From positions 1 to 6,779 of the forward strand of contig CAZSOQ010000271.1 in assembly GCA_964608495.1 (NCBI GenBank): a stretch of DNA of 6,779 bases. The letters are read 5' to 3'. The stretch is from JAKORR01 sp964608495 (GTDB lineage Bacteria; Armatimonadota; Zipacnadia; Zipacnadales; FEN-943). Positions 1 through 6,517 of this stretch are shown piece after piece (positions within the stretch are counted from its first letter, which is position 1; every line of letters starts with the position of its first letter). The notes beneath the pieces are model-generated. The model made no database searches and was not told the DNA's origin. It was given only the letters and a program-made list of their open reading frames with translations. The position numbers and the translations under genes are program-made.

Positions 1-65
1 CCGGCCCGGGCCGGGCGGCGCGGATCTCTGTAGACACATCCCGTTCCCCGGGGGGAGGGTCGCCT
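1..65 (+). other. GC-rich leader upstream of the large glycosidase gene
   Basis: Short stretch between the left edge and the first gene. Bases 1-14 form a perfect palindrome (CCGGCCCGGGCCGG), which could be the remnant of an upstream terminator or simply GC-rich chance; it has no T-run after it. I recognise no convincing -35/-10 promoter pair. The frame of the downstream gene stays open through this stretch, with no stop and no ATG, GTG or TTG, so an upstream start outside the window cannot be strictly excluded. Confidence 0.4.
54..58 (+). promoter_or_regulatory. Strong Shine-Dalgarno site for the glycosidase gene
   Basis: GGAGG lies in a purine run (50-59) and ends 7 bases before the ATG at 66. 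This is the main reason for choosing that start, as no other start codon is available in frame between 1 and 65. The run directly follows CCCC at 46-49, giving the palindrome CCCCGGGG (46-53), which could partly mask the upstream edge of the site by pairing. That masking effect is speculative. Confidence 0.7.
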
Positions 66-3000
66 ATGACCGCCCTTCTTGCTCTCCTCGGTGCGGTAGC
101 CACCCAGCCGGCGACCGTCGGCCTGGCGGGCAACTACGGCCCCCAGTACCTCGCGACCGTCGCTGCCCTCGGCGCCCGGGCCGCCAGCCTCGACCGGCGA
201 GACCTGGCCTCCCCCGAGCGATTGGCGGGCCTGGACGTGCTCCTTGTCTCCCACCTGCACGAGGGCTGGCCGGAGGGCGGCGAGAAGGCCGTGGCCGACT
301 GGGTGCACCAGGGCGGCGTGCTGCTGACCGAGATCGCCGCCTGGCCTCCCGCCGAGGTGCTCGCGTGCGAGGCCCGGACCTCCGGCTGGGGGCCGTCCCT
401 ACGCATCGAGAGCACCGACTCGCCCCTCACGGCCGGCCTGTCCGAAGGCCGGCTCCTGCGCTACGGCGCCTGGGCTGGCGGGCTGCGCCTGCCCGAGGCC
501 AGCCCCGTGAAGGTCCTGGCCCGCTGGGACCTGAGCGAGGCGCCTACCTACGACAAGGCCGTGGACGAGGGCTTCCGCCGGTGCGATGTGGCGCTGGCCG
601 AGGTCGCCGCGGGCGAGGGGCGGGTCTTCTACAGCGGCGCGGGACTATTCATCGCGGCGCCCCAGGTCGTGGGCCCATGGCTCACCGCCGTGCTGGGCAA
701 AAGCCGCCTGCCACTGGCGGCCATCGAGGACCTGTGGGCCGCCGACGTCTCGGACGCCGAGGCCGGGCCGCCTCGCGCCGGGCGCAAGGCCGTCGTGTTC
801 TGGGACGCCTCCTGCCCTCGGCCCGCCATGCCCGACGTGCCCGCGAGCTTCTTCGTGGATGCCCTGCGCGAGCGCCTGGGCCTGGAGGCGAGCGTGGTGA
901 ACGCGGACCAGCTTGCCGCCGGCGCCTGGCTGGAGCCTGAGACGAGACTGCTGGTCCTGGCCTGCGGCGAGGCCTTCCCGCTGGACGCCCTGGACGATCT
1001 GAAGCGCTTCCTGGCCTCGGGAGGGGCTGTGCTGTCCGTGGCCGGCGTCCCCTTCTCCCACCTCCTGGCGCGATCCGAGGACGGCCGCGTCTACGACCTG
1101 GGCGACGACGAGGCCGGCCGGCGCGGCGCCACCTACGCCGTCTACTCGCGCCTCGGCTTCCTCGCGAAGGTCGCGGCCCTCGAGCAGCCCGCCGGCGCTG
1201 TGACGGTCAACTGGCCCGACTCGGGCCTGCCGGCCTACTGGCCGCTCACCGGGGGCACCAGCGCCCTGTTCCTCGCGGGTAACGGCCTGAACTTGCGCAC
1301 CCTTCGCCCCCTCGTGGCCAGCGTCGCCGGGGACGGGCGGGTGCTCGGCTGCCCGGTGAGCTTCAGCCCCGTGCTGGGACGCTTCCCCCGGGCCGGCTTC
1401 CTGGCCGTCGGCTTCAGCGGCGAGAGCCATCCGCTCAACCCGGCGGCCTGGCCCCACGCTTCGGCCGCGCTGGCCGCCTTTGCGCGGCTGCTCCTGGAGC
1501 CGCCCCGCGCGACCATCGCCGACGTGTGGCCCGTCGAGCCGCTGTACTACCCGGGGGAGGACGTGCGCGTGGTCGTCAGGGTCGTGGCCCAGCGCGAGCC
1601 GGCGGACGTGCGCTGCGGGCTGCGGATCCTCGAGCGCGATACCTGGACGGAGGTGTTCTCCGAGGAGCGCGCCGGCACGGCCCGACCCGGCAAGCCGGCC
1701 GATCTGGAGTTCACCTGGCGGGCCGCGAAGCTGGGCACCTGGGGCTACGTGGCCCTGGCCCAGCTCGAGGACGCCAGCCCACCCTTCGACACCGACCTGG
1801 CGAGCTTCCTGGCCTTCCAGCCGGACTTCTGCGCGCGCGCCAGGCCCGCCTCGGTAAGCCCAACGGGCCTTCCCCTGAGGGCGAGCAGCCCCGAGTGGTT
1901 CTCCGGCGTGAATCTCTACACGGCCGACTGGCGCAACGTCGGCGTGTTCTTCAAGCAGGACAACGGGCCGGGCTCTCATCCGACGGTGGACGCCTACGAC
2001 CGCGATCTGGCCCTGCTGCGGCTGTTCGGTGGGAACACCACGCGGACTCACTACTTCGAGATGATGCTCACGCCGGAGATCCTGGCCGATGACCGCGCCC
2101 ACGCCGTGCGGCGGCTGGATGCCTACAACATGCTGCACGCGGCCCACGACGCCGCGGCCTTCTACGGGCCCTTCACCTTCGCCCCGGGCAAGTACACCCT
2201 GTGGCAGGAGTACATGAAGGGCAAGTACGGCGAGGCGGTGCTCGAGGCCGACCGGTACGTGACCGAGGACTGGCTGCGGGAGATGGAGGCCTACTACGGA
2301 GCGCTGGCGGGCCGGTGCGCGTCCCTGGGCGCCCGTAACCTCGTCTGGCAGCTCATCAACGAGCCCGAGGCCTATCCGCCGCGCGGTGAGACCGATCCGA
2401 CCCGAAGACGCGAGGGCGCCGAGGCGGTCGCCCGGTGGTGCCGGAGGATGGCAGCCGCGCTCGAAGGCGCCGGCTACGACCAGGCCGGCCTGGGCCACTC
2501 CACGGCACCCATGTCCTACGGGTGGGACCCACGCGGCGCGCTGAGCTTCCTGTCGTCCTACGACGTGCACCACTACGGCGCCGCCACCGTCTACCGCAGC
2601 CTGACCAGCGACCCCGTCTGGTCGGTGGCCTTCGGCCTGGCCTACGGGCGCCCGGCGGTGCTGGGCGAATACGGGCTGCCCAACGCCGGGCAGAGCCGCG
2701 ACGTCTTCCTGGGCCACTGGCTGCCCTCCTACGAGCAGGCCCTGCTGTGCGTGCTCGGCGAGGGGAGCCTCGGGTTCCTCAATTTCTACCTCAACTGCGG
2801 CATGGGCAGCGTTGACTCGCCCGAGTGGGGCATGGTGCGCCCCGATTACACCGAGAAGCCCGCGGCCCTCGCCTGGAAGCGGTGGAATTGGCTCACCCGG
2901 CGAATCCCTCCCGACGATCTCCTGCCACCCGACGGCGCTCTCCTCTTCGACCCGGCTCTGCGCTACGACCGGCCGGGAGTGTCGGGCGAGGTCGGGCGCG

Positions 3001-4028
3001 TCTTCCTCGACCTTCTCGGCGAGGGGCTATACACGTGGATCCTGGGGCCCGCCGATCTGCGGGCTCTGGCCGAGGCGGGACGCCTTCCCTCCTGCGTCTA
3101 CGCGCCCGAGCCGTGGCTGGCCGACGAGGGCCGGCAGGCTTTGCAGGCAGCCCAGGCCGCAGGACTGCGCGTAACCGACGACCTGGAGGTCCTGCGCTCG
3201 TCGCTACGGGAAGCGTCGCCCGCCCGGGTGCTGAGCCCCTCGGCCGAGGCCGTCTACGTGCGACACCTGCGCGGCGACCGGTGCCTGGTGGCCGTGGTGG
3301 ACGCCTCGGACGAGGAGGTGGCGGTCGAGGTGTCCGGCCGCCGGTACGAATTGCTCCTCCCCAAGGGACGCTGCGCCCTGCTGGTCGCCGACGCTCGGGG
3401 CGCGCCCGAGATGCTGGCCGCCTGTGGGCCGGTGCGCGTGGACGGCAAGCGGCTGGCCACCGGGCCCGAGGAAGGCTACGCCCTCTGGGCGGGCCGAGGG
3501 CGCAGCCTCGAGACGGACGGCGCCCGGGAGCTGTGGGCCGAGGACCAGCGCGCCGTCGCGGGCCCGGTCGCTCTGCCGGACGCCCTCCGCGCACGCGAAT
3601 GGCGACTCGAGGCGGCCGGCGACGTGCCGGAGGGCATAGAGGCCTGGGCCGGGGAGCTTCTCGGCGCCCAGGGAGTGAGGCTGAGCGGGACGGCACGGGC
3701 GCGGCTGGTGCTGTGCGGCCCAGCCTGGGGGCAGGACGCGAAGGCGGCGCGACCCGACGGGCCCCTGGGCCGCCGGGACCTCAGTGTCCGGGGCTCGGGG
3801 TCCTACCAGCGCCTGACGCTGGGAGCCCAGTGGGTCGAGGAGCCCTGGACGGGCCTGCTGCTGGTGGACGCGCCGGCCGACGCCCCCGTCGTGTACGTCT
3901 ACGGCCTCACCGATTCGGCTCTGTACGCGGCCGTCCGCCGCCTGGCCTCTCTGCGCGTGCTCGAGGACTGCCTGACCGCACCCTTCACGCCGCTGAGCTA
4001 CGTTCTGCCCGAGCGCGGCGATGGGTGA
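66..4028 (+). CDS. Multi-domain clan-A glycoside hydrolase with tandem GATase1-like domains
   Basis: 1320-residue protein, probably a secreted or envelope-associated glycosidase; substrate unknown. Domains by eye: a short hydrophobic N-terminus (1-15); a GATase1/ThuA-like Rossmann module (about 16-215, with DVLLVS at 57-62 and GGVLLTE at 83-89); a second such module (about 240-475, with LLVLACGEAFP at 295-305 and GGAVLSV at 319-325); a beta-sandwich (about 482-585); a TIM barrel (about 605-945); another alpha/beta stretch and a beta-rich stretch (about 955-1115); and an unassigned C-terminus (about 1175-1320). The barrel carries the clan-A signatures: GGNTTRTH with Arg660, the acid/base Glu766 in WQLINEP, DVHHYG at 833-838, and the nucleophile Glu868 in LGEYG. 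This resembles GH5/GH2/GH42-type enzymes, but the exact family is not clear. The ATG is chosen for its close GGAGG. The hydrophobic N-terminus lacks basic residues and is short for a signal peptide. The gene is convergent with the minus-strand set. Clan assignment is fairly sure; substrate and family are not. Confidence 0.85.
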   Translation: MTALLALLGAVATQPATVGLAGNYGPQYLATVAALGARAASLDRRDLASPERLAGLDVLLVSHLHEGWPEGGEKAVADWVHQGGVLLTEIAAWPPAEVLACEARTSGWGPSLRIESTDSPLTAGLSEGRLLRYGAWAGGLRLPEASPVKVLARWDLSEAPTYDKAVDEGFRRCDVALAEVAAGEGRVFYSGAGLFIAAPQVVGPWLTAVLGKSRLPLAAIEDLWAADVSDAEAGPPRAGRKAVVFWDASCPRPAMPDVPASFFVDALRERLGLEASVVNADQLAAGAWLEPETRLLVLACGEAFPLDALDDLKRFLASGGAVLSVAGVPFSHLLARSEDGRVYDLGDDEAGRRGATYAVYSRLGFLAKVAALEQPAGAVTVNWPDSGLPAYWPLTGGTSALFLAGNGLNLRTLRPLVASVAGDGRVLGCPVSFSPVLGRFPRAGFLAVGFSGESHPLNPAAWPHASAALAAFARLLLEPPRATIADVWPVEPLYYPGEDVRVVVRVVAQREPADVRCGLRILERDTWTEVFSEERAGTARPGKPADLEFTWRAAKLGTWGYVALAQLEDASPPFDTDLASFLAFQPDFCARARPASVSPTGLPLRASSPEWFSGVNLYTADWRNVGVFFKQDNGPGSHPTVDAYDRDLALLRLFGGNTTRTHYFEMMLTPEILADDRAHAVRRLDAYNMLHAAHDAAAFYGPFTFAPGKYTLWQEYMKGKYGEAVLEADRYVTEDWLREMEAYYGALAGRCASLGARNLVWQLINEPEAYPPRGETDPTRRREGAEAVARWCRRMAAALEGAGYDQAGLGHSTAPMSYGWDPRGALSFLSSYDVHHYGAATVYRSLTSDPVWSVAFGLAYGRPAVLGEYGLPNAGQSRDVFLGHWLPSYEQALLCVLGEGSLGFLNFYLNCGMGSVDSPEWGMVRPDYTEKPAALAWKRWNWLTRRIPPDDLLPPDGALLFDPALRYDRPGVSGEVGRVFLDLLGEGLYTWILGPADLRALAEAGRLPSCVYAPEPWLADEGRQALQAAQAAGLRVTDDLEVLRSSLREASPARVLSPSAEAVYVRHLRGDRCLVAVVDASDEEVAVEVSGRRYELLLPKGRCALLVADARGAPEMLAACGPVRVDGKRLATGPEEGYALWAGRGRSLETDGARELWAEDQRAVAGPVALPDALRAREWRLEAAGDVPEGIEAWAGELLGAQGVRLSGTARARLVLCGPAWGQDAKAARPDGPLGRRDLSVRGSGSYQRLTLGAQWVEEPWTGLLLVDAPADAPVVYVYGLTDSALYAAVRRLASLRVLEDCLTAPFTPLSYVLPERGDG

Positions 4029-4088
4029 CGGCCCCGGAGGGCCCGGGCGCGGACCCGCCGCGCGGCCGTGGCCCGGCGGCAGGCCTGT
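4029..4088. terminator. Convergent intergenic region, possible GC-rich bidirectional hairpin
   Basis: Sixty bases lie between two converging stop codons. CCGGGC (4043-4048) can pair with GCCCGG (4071-4076), enclosing the perfect palindrome GCCGCGCGGC (4057-4066). Because palindromic stems read the same on both strands, one element could serve both genes. There is no T-run on either strand, so this is not a canonical intrinsic terminator. The call rests on position and pairing only. Confidence 0.3.
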
Positions 4089-4889
4089 TCACACATCCGC
4101 CGACAGGTCCACCAGCATCCCGTCGCTGGCGGCCTTTACCGGCAGGCCTACGTCCTGGGACAGGCGCTCGGCGATCTCCCACGGCTTGTGCTGCAGCATG
4201 TGCATCCCGAAGTGGGTCAGGACGGCCTGCCTGGGTGAGGCTTCCCGGATGATGCGCGCTGCGCTCTCGGGATTCAGGTGCGTGACGCGGGGGCCGTAGT
4301 CCTCGTAGAGCACGACGTTGACCACCAACAGGTCGCAGCCCCGGAACCGCTCGCCCAGGCCCTCGATGTAGTAGGTGTCCGGCACGAAGCCCACCCGTCC
4401 GCCGTCGTCGGCGAAGACCAGCCCGTAGGTCTCGACCCCGTGCTCCAGCGTGGCCGCCGCCGAGACCGTCAGGCCCTCGACCCGGTGCTGGGAGCCCTCG
4501 ACCAGCGTCTCCACTCGTTCGGGGAAGTCCAGCAGGTACCGGCACAGGGGCGAGTCGTCCTCGCGCGCCTGGCGCGAGAGCAGCAGCAGCCCGCGGCGCG
4601 AATGCCCGCCCTGGGTCATCGCCTCGACCATGACGTTCACGTCGTTGGCGTGGTCGAGGTGGTGATGGCTCAGCACAATCGCGTCGAGGGTGGCCGGGTC
4701 CATCTTGGGCCGGCTTGACCAGCACCGGGCGAGGGTTCCCGGCCCGGGGTCCAGCATCACGTCGGCCCCGCCCATGCGGATCCATGTCCCCGCCGAGGAC
4801 CTGAGCTGCCGCGCCACCACGAACCGCGCCCCCGCCGTCCCGAGGAACTTGACGAATCGGTCCGGCAGGGGGCCGGCCGCCTTCCCCAC
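4089..4889 (-). CDS. Metallo-beta-lactamase-fold hydrolase
   Basis: 266-residue cytoplasmic-type protein with no signal peptide, of a normal length for a single-domain MBL-fold hydrolase. The HxHxDH motif is present as HHHLDH (His75, His77, Asp79, His80). Further expected ligands are His150 in LEHG, Asp171 in FVPDT and His226 in LTHFG, so a complete two-metal site is plausible. The overall pattern (a VPDT strand, then a THLNPESA helix, then LTHFG) is closest to the RNase Z/PhnP-like branch, whose members cleave phosphodiesters. A lactonase or other hydrolase role is also possible, and the substrate cannot be told. The GTG at 4889 is chosen because it lies 2 bases after the isomerase stop, with GGGAGG (4900-4905) 10 bases before it. 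An in-frame GTG at 4907 would overlap the isomerase gene by 16 bases. The frame stays open far upstream, but that part is antiparallel shadow within the isomerase gene. It is last in the minus-strand cassette. Confidence 0.87.
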   Translation of the reverse strand: MGKAAGPLPDRFVKFLGTAGARFVVARQLRSSAGTWIRMGGADVMLDPGPGTLARCWSSRPKMDPATLDAIVLSHHHLDHANDVNVMVEAMTQGGHSRRGLLLLSRQAREDDSPLCRYLLDFPERVETLVEGSQHRVEGLTVSAAATLEHGVETYGLVFADDGGRVGFVPDTYYIEGLGERFRGCDLLVVNVVLYEDYGPRVTHLNPESAARIIREASPRQAVLTHFGMHMLQHKPWEIAERLSQDVGLPVKAASDGMLVDLSADV

Positions 4890-4891
4890 TC

Positions 4892-5788
4892 TTAGGCCGC
4901 CTCCCACGTCTCGACCAGGAACCTCAGTGTCTCCCGCGCGCACCGGTCCAGATTCTCCATCGAGCCACCGCCCAGCAGCGGCGAGCACATCTCGTAGGAC
5001 AGCGCACCGTCGTAGCCCGCGGCCTTCAAAGCCGCGAGGAAGGCGCGGTAGTTGATGTACCCCTGCCCCGCCGGCACGGCCAGGTCCACCGCCTCGCCCT
5101 CCGTGTATCTCACCCACGCCGGGTCGTACTCGAAGTACCGCAGCGCGCGGAAGTCGCTGACGTGGGAGTGGAGGACCTTGCCCGCGCAGGCCCGCACGAC
5201 AGACGCCGGGTCCTCGCCCTGCATATGCAGCGTGGGCGCGTCGAGCACCAGCCCCACCGCGTCGCTGCCGATCTCGTCGAGCAGGGCCAGGAGGGCCTGG
5301 TGGTGGCAGGCGATGGTCGAGTGGTTCTGCACGCCCAGCTTCACGCCCACGGCCTCGGCGGTCGCGGCGGCCTCGGCGATGCTGTCCGAGATCCACCGCC
5401 ACTGCTGCCAGTAGTCGGGCTTGTCGTGGTGATAGCCCGTGTAGGTGCGCACCACGGGAGCGCCCAGCGCCGCGGCCATCTCCAGCACGGCGCGCAGGTA
5501 CAAGACCTCCTTCTGCTGGTGGGCCATGTCCGGGTGGTCGCCGCCGGCGCTGAAGTCGTGATAGCTGGCGAGGCAGACGATGCGCAGGCCCAGCTCGTCG
5601 CAGAGCCCCTTCACCTCGGCCAGGCGCGCCTCGTCGTAGTCCAGCGGCGACAGGTGCGGGCGCTTGGCCGCCAGCTCGACGCCCGGGTACCCCAGCTCCG
5701 CGGCCTTGCGCAGGAAGTCCGTCAGGCCGAGCCGCGAGTGCCCGGGCCAAACGCCGCCGTAGCTCACCGAGTGTAGCGCCGGTATCAC
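4892..5788 (-). CDS. Sugar-phosphate isomerase/epimerase-like TIM barrel protein
   Basis: 298 residues, the usual length for the xylose-isomerase-like / AP-endonuclease-2 TIM-barrel superfamily; it probably isomerises or epimerises a sugar, keto-sugar or inositol derivative in the cytoplasm. Family-type strands are visible: LGYPGVEL near 32-39, LRIVCLASY at 68-76, the VQNHST strand at 153-158, LVLDAPTLH at 180-188, the HVSD segment at 209-212 and LSYEM at 263-267. Likely metal ligands are Asp183, His188 or His209, and Glu266. The position where many relatives carry Glu (the ExH strand) reads Gln154-Asn155-His156. The GTG start at 5788 is well fixed: an in-frame TGA lies three codons upstream, and GGGAGG (5799-5804) precedes it by 10 bases. 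The start overlaps the cyclase stop by 4 bases (GTGA), suggesting translational coupling, and the MBL-fold gene follows after 2 bases. The fold is sure; the reaction is inferred. Confidence 0.9.
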   Translation of the reverse strand: MIPALHSVSYGGVWPGHSRLGLTDFLRKAAELGYPGVELAAKRPHLSPLDYDEARLAEVKGLCDELGLRIVCLASYHDFSAGGDHPDMAHQQKEVLYLRAVLEMAAALGAPVVRTYTGYHHDKPDYWQQWRWISDSIAEAAATAEAVGVKLGVQNHSTIACHHQALLALLDEIGSDAVGLVLDAPTLHMQGEDPASVVRACAGKVLHSHVSDFRALRYFEYDPAWVRYTEGEAVDLAVPAGQGYINYRAFLAALKAAGYDGALSYEMCSPLLGGGSMENLDRCARETLRFLVETWEAA

Positions 5789-6450
5789 TGGTCCTCATCC
5801 TCCCAGCAGAAGAGGGCGCGGCAGGGGGCCTCGGCCGTCTCGCGCACGCGGATCGGCAGGGCGATCAGCCGCCCCTGCCTGACTGGCACGCGCTCCAGAC
5901 TCACCAGAGGCGCCAGAAGCAGCACGCCCCGGTCGAAGAACTCGGCGAAGAAGAGCTGCGGGTCGGTGCCGCTGTCGAAACGCGGCAGGTCCGCGCCGAT
6001 GAGGAAGGGATCCAGGTCGAGCAGCCAGCGCATGGCGTCGCGGGAGAAGTAGGGCGAGGCGGCGACGAAATCCGGCTGCTCCCAGCGAGTGCCCCAGCCC
6101 GTGGCAACGAGTATGGCGAGGCCGGGTCTCAGCTCCAGCCCCTCGGCGGCGCTCTGGAGCTCCCGGCGCTCGATGCGCTCGCCCGCGGCCTTGGGCGTCC
6201 GCAGAATCGCCGCCGGGCGCAGCACCAGCTCCTCCACCGGCACGTCCTCGAGGGGCGGGGCGTCCAGGCGCATGTGGCGGGCGTTCTCCAAGTAGGTGCC
6301 GGTCTGGGCGGTGAGCTGCAGTCGCCAGGAGTAGGTCGGGTAGGGCACCCACTCGGGCTCGGGGAGCAGCGCGACCTCCACCTCGGGGTAGGGGTCCCCG
6401 TAGGTCCACATGCCGGGGTATATGGGACCGGTCAGGTCCATCATCCGCAT
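5785..6450 (-). CDS. Cyclase-family (kynurenine formamidase-like fold) protein with altered metal motif
   Basis: 221 residues, typical of the cyclase/KynB family, whose members hydrolyse amides, lactones or formyl groups using a metal site. Family landmarks: the N-terminal DLTGPIYPGM (5-14), QTGTYLENARH (49-59) at the place of HxGTHxDxPxH, LVATGW (114-119, the TGW strand), IGADLPRFD (151-159) and VLLLAPLVSLERVP (176-189), where relatives have an ExL strand. Of the five signature positions only the last His (His59) is kept: His becomes Gln49, His becomes Tyr53, Asp becomes Glu55 and Pro becomes Ala57. The downstream Glu in the EN/EL strand also appears replaced (Ala180-Pro181). It may therefore bind metal differently or not at all. 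The ATG at 6450 is chosen because an AAGGTGG-like site (6461-6467) sits 10 bases upstream and the protein begins at the expected beta strand. Extending to 6576 would overlap the preceding gene with arginine-rich, non-family sequence. The ATGs at 6444 and 6441 are weaker alternatives. Confidence 0.8.
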   Translation of the reverse strand: MRMMDLTGPIYPGMWTYGDPYPEVEVALLPEPEWVPYPTYSWRLQLTAQTGTYLENARHMRLDAPPLEDVPVEELVLRPAAILRTPKAAGERIERRELQSAAEGLELRPGLAILVATGWGTRWEQPDFVAASPYFSRDAMRWLLDLDPFLIGADLPRFDSGTDPQLFFAEFFDRGVLLLAPLVSLERVPVRQGRLIALPIRVRETAEAPCRALFCWEDEDQ

Positions 6451-6460
6451 CGGCCTGTCG

Positions 6461-6467
6461 CCACCTT
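6461..6467 (-). promoter_or_regulatory. Shine-Dalgarno-like site deciding the cyclase start
   Basis: The minus strand reads AAGGTGG, one mismatch from the consensus, 10 bases before the ATG at 6450. The isomerase and MBL-fold genes have GGGAGG at the same 10-base spacing, which supports these three start choices together. Confidence 0.5.
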
Positions 6468-6474
6468 CGGGGCA

Positions 6475-6492
6475 CGCGGCCGAGCGGCCGCG
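6475..6492. other. Perfect intercistronic GC hairpin
   Basis: CGCGGCCG (6475-6482) and CGGCCGCG (6485-6492) are exact reverse complements around AG, giving realistically a 7-bp stem with a GAGC loop (GCTC on the minus strand). It lies in the 67-base gap between the nucleotidyltransferase stop and the cyclase-gene start, about 8 bases upstream (on the minus strand) of the cyclase SD-like site. No T-run follows on the minus strand, so a classical terminator is unlikely; an RNA processing or stability element, or weak attenuation, is possible. Chance is also plausible in such GC-rich DNA. Confidence 0.4.
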
Positions 6493-6517
6493 CCGGCACC
6501 GGGTCCGCGCGGCAGCC

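Noticed and set aside
1..14. Perfect 14-base palindrome at the left edge as a regulatory operator
   Set aside because: It consists only of G and C, is cut close to the edge, and has no second copy or matching site in the window. Chance or a terminator remnant is as likely.
645..2717. Long minus-strand open frame (690 codons) inside the glycosidase gene
   Set aside because: It lies antisense to a protein with clear catalytic motifs. Its translation is low-complexity, rich in Gly, Ala, Arg, Gln and Val, with no domain I can recognise. Long antisense frames are expected in GC-rich genes.
2825..4252. Plus-strand open frame of 475 codons overlapping the glycosidase 3' end and the MBL-fold gene
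   Set aside because: Its translation is Arg/Gly/Pro/Ala-rich shadow sequence, and it overlaps two well-supported genes in other frames.
4573..4588. Short AGC-type repeat (GAGAGCAGCAGCAGCC) on the plus strand
   Set aside because: It encodes the run of leucines (about residues 101-104) in the MBL-fold protein and is ordinary codon bias, not a repeat element.
4890..5798. N-terminal extension of the MBL-fold frame up to an ATG at 5798, giving a 569-residue protein
   Set aside because: The extra 300 residues are an alternate-frame reading of the isomerase gene. They are low-complexity and show no fold, whereas the GTG at 4889 gives a normal MBL-fold protein.
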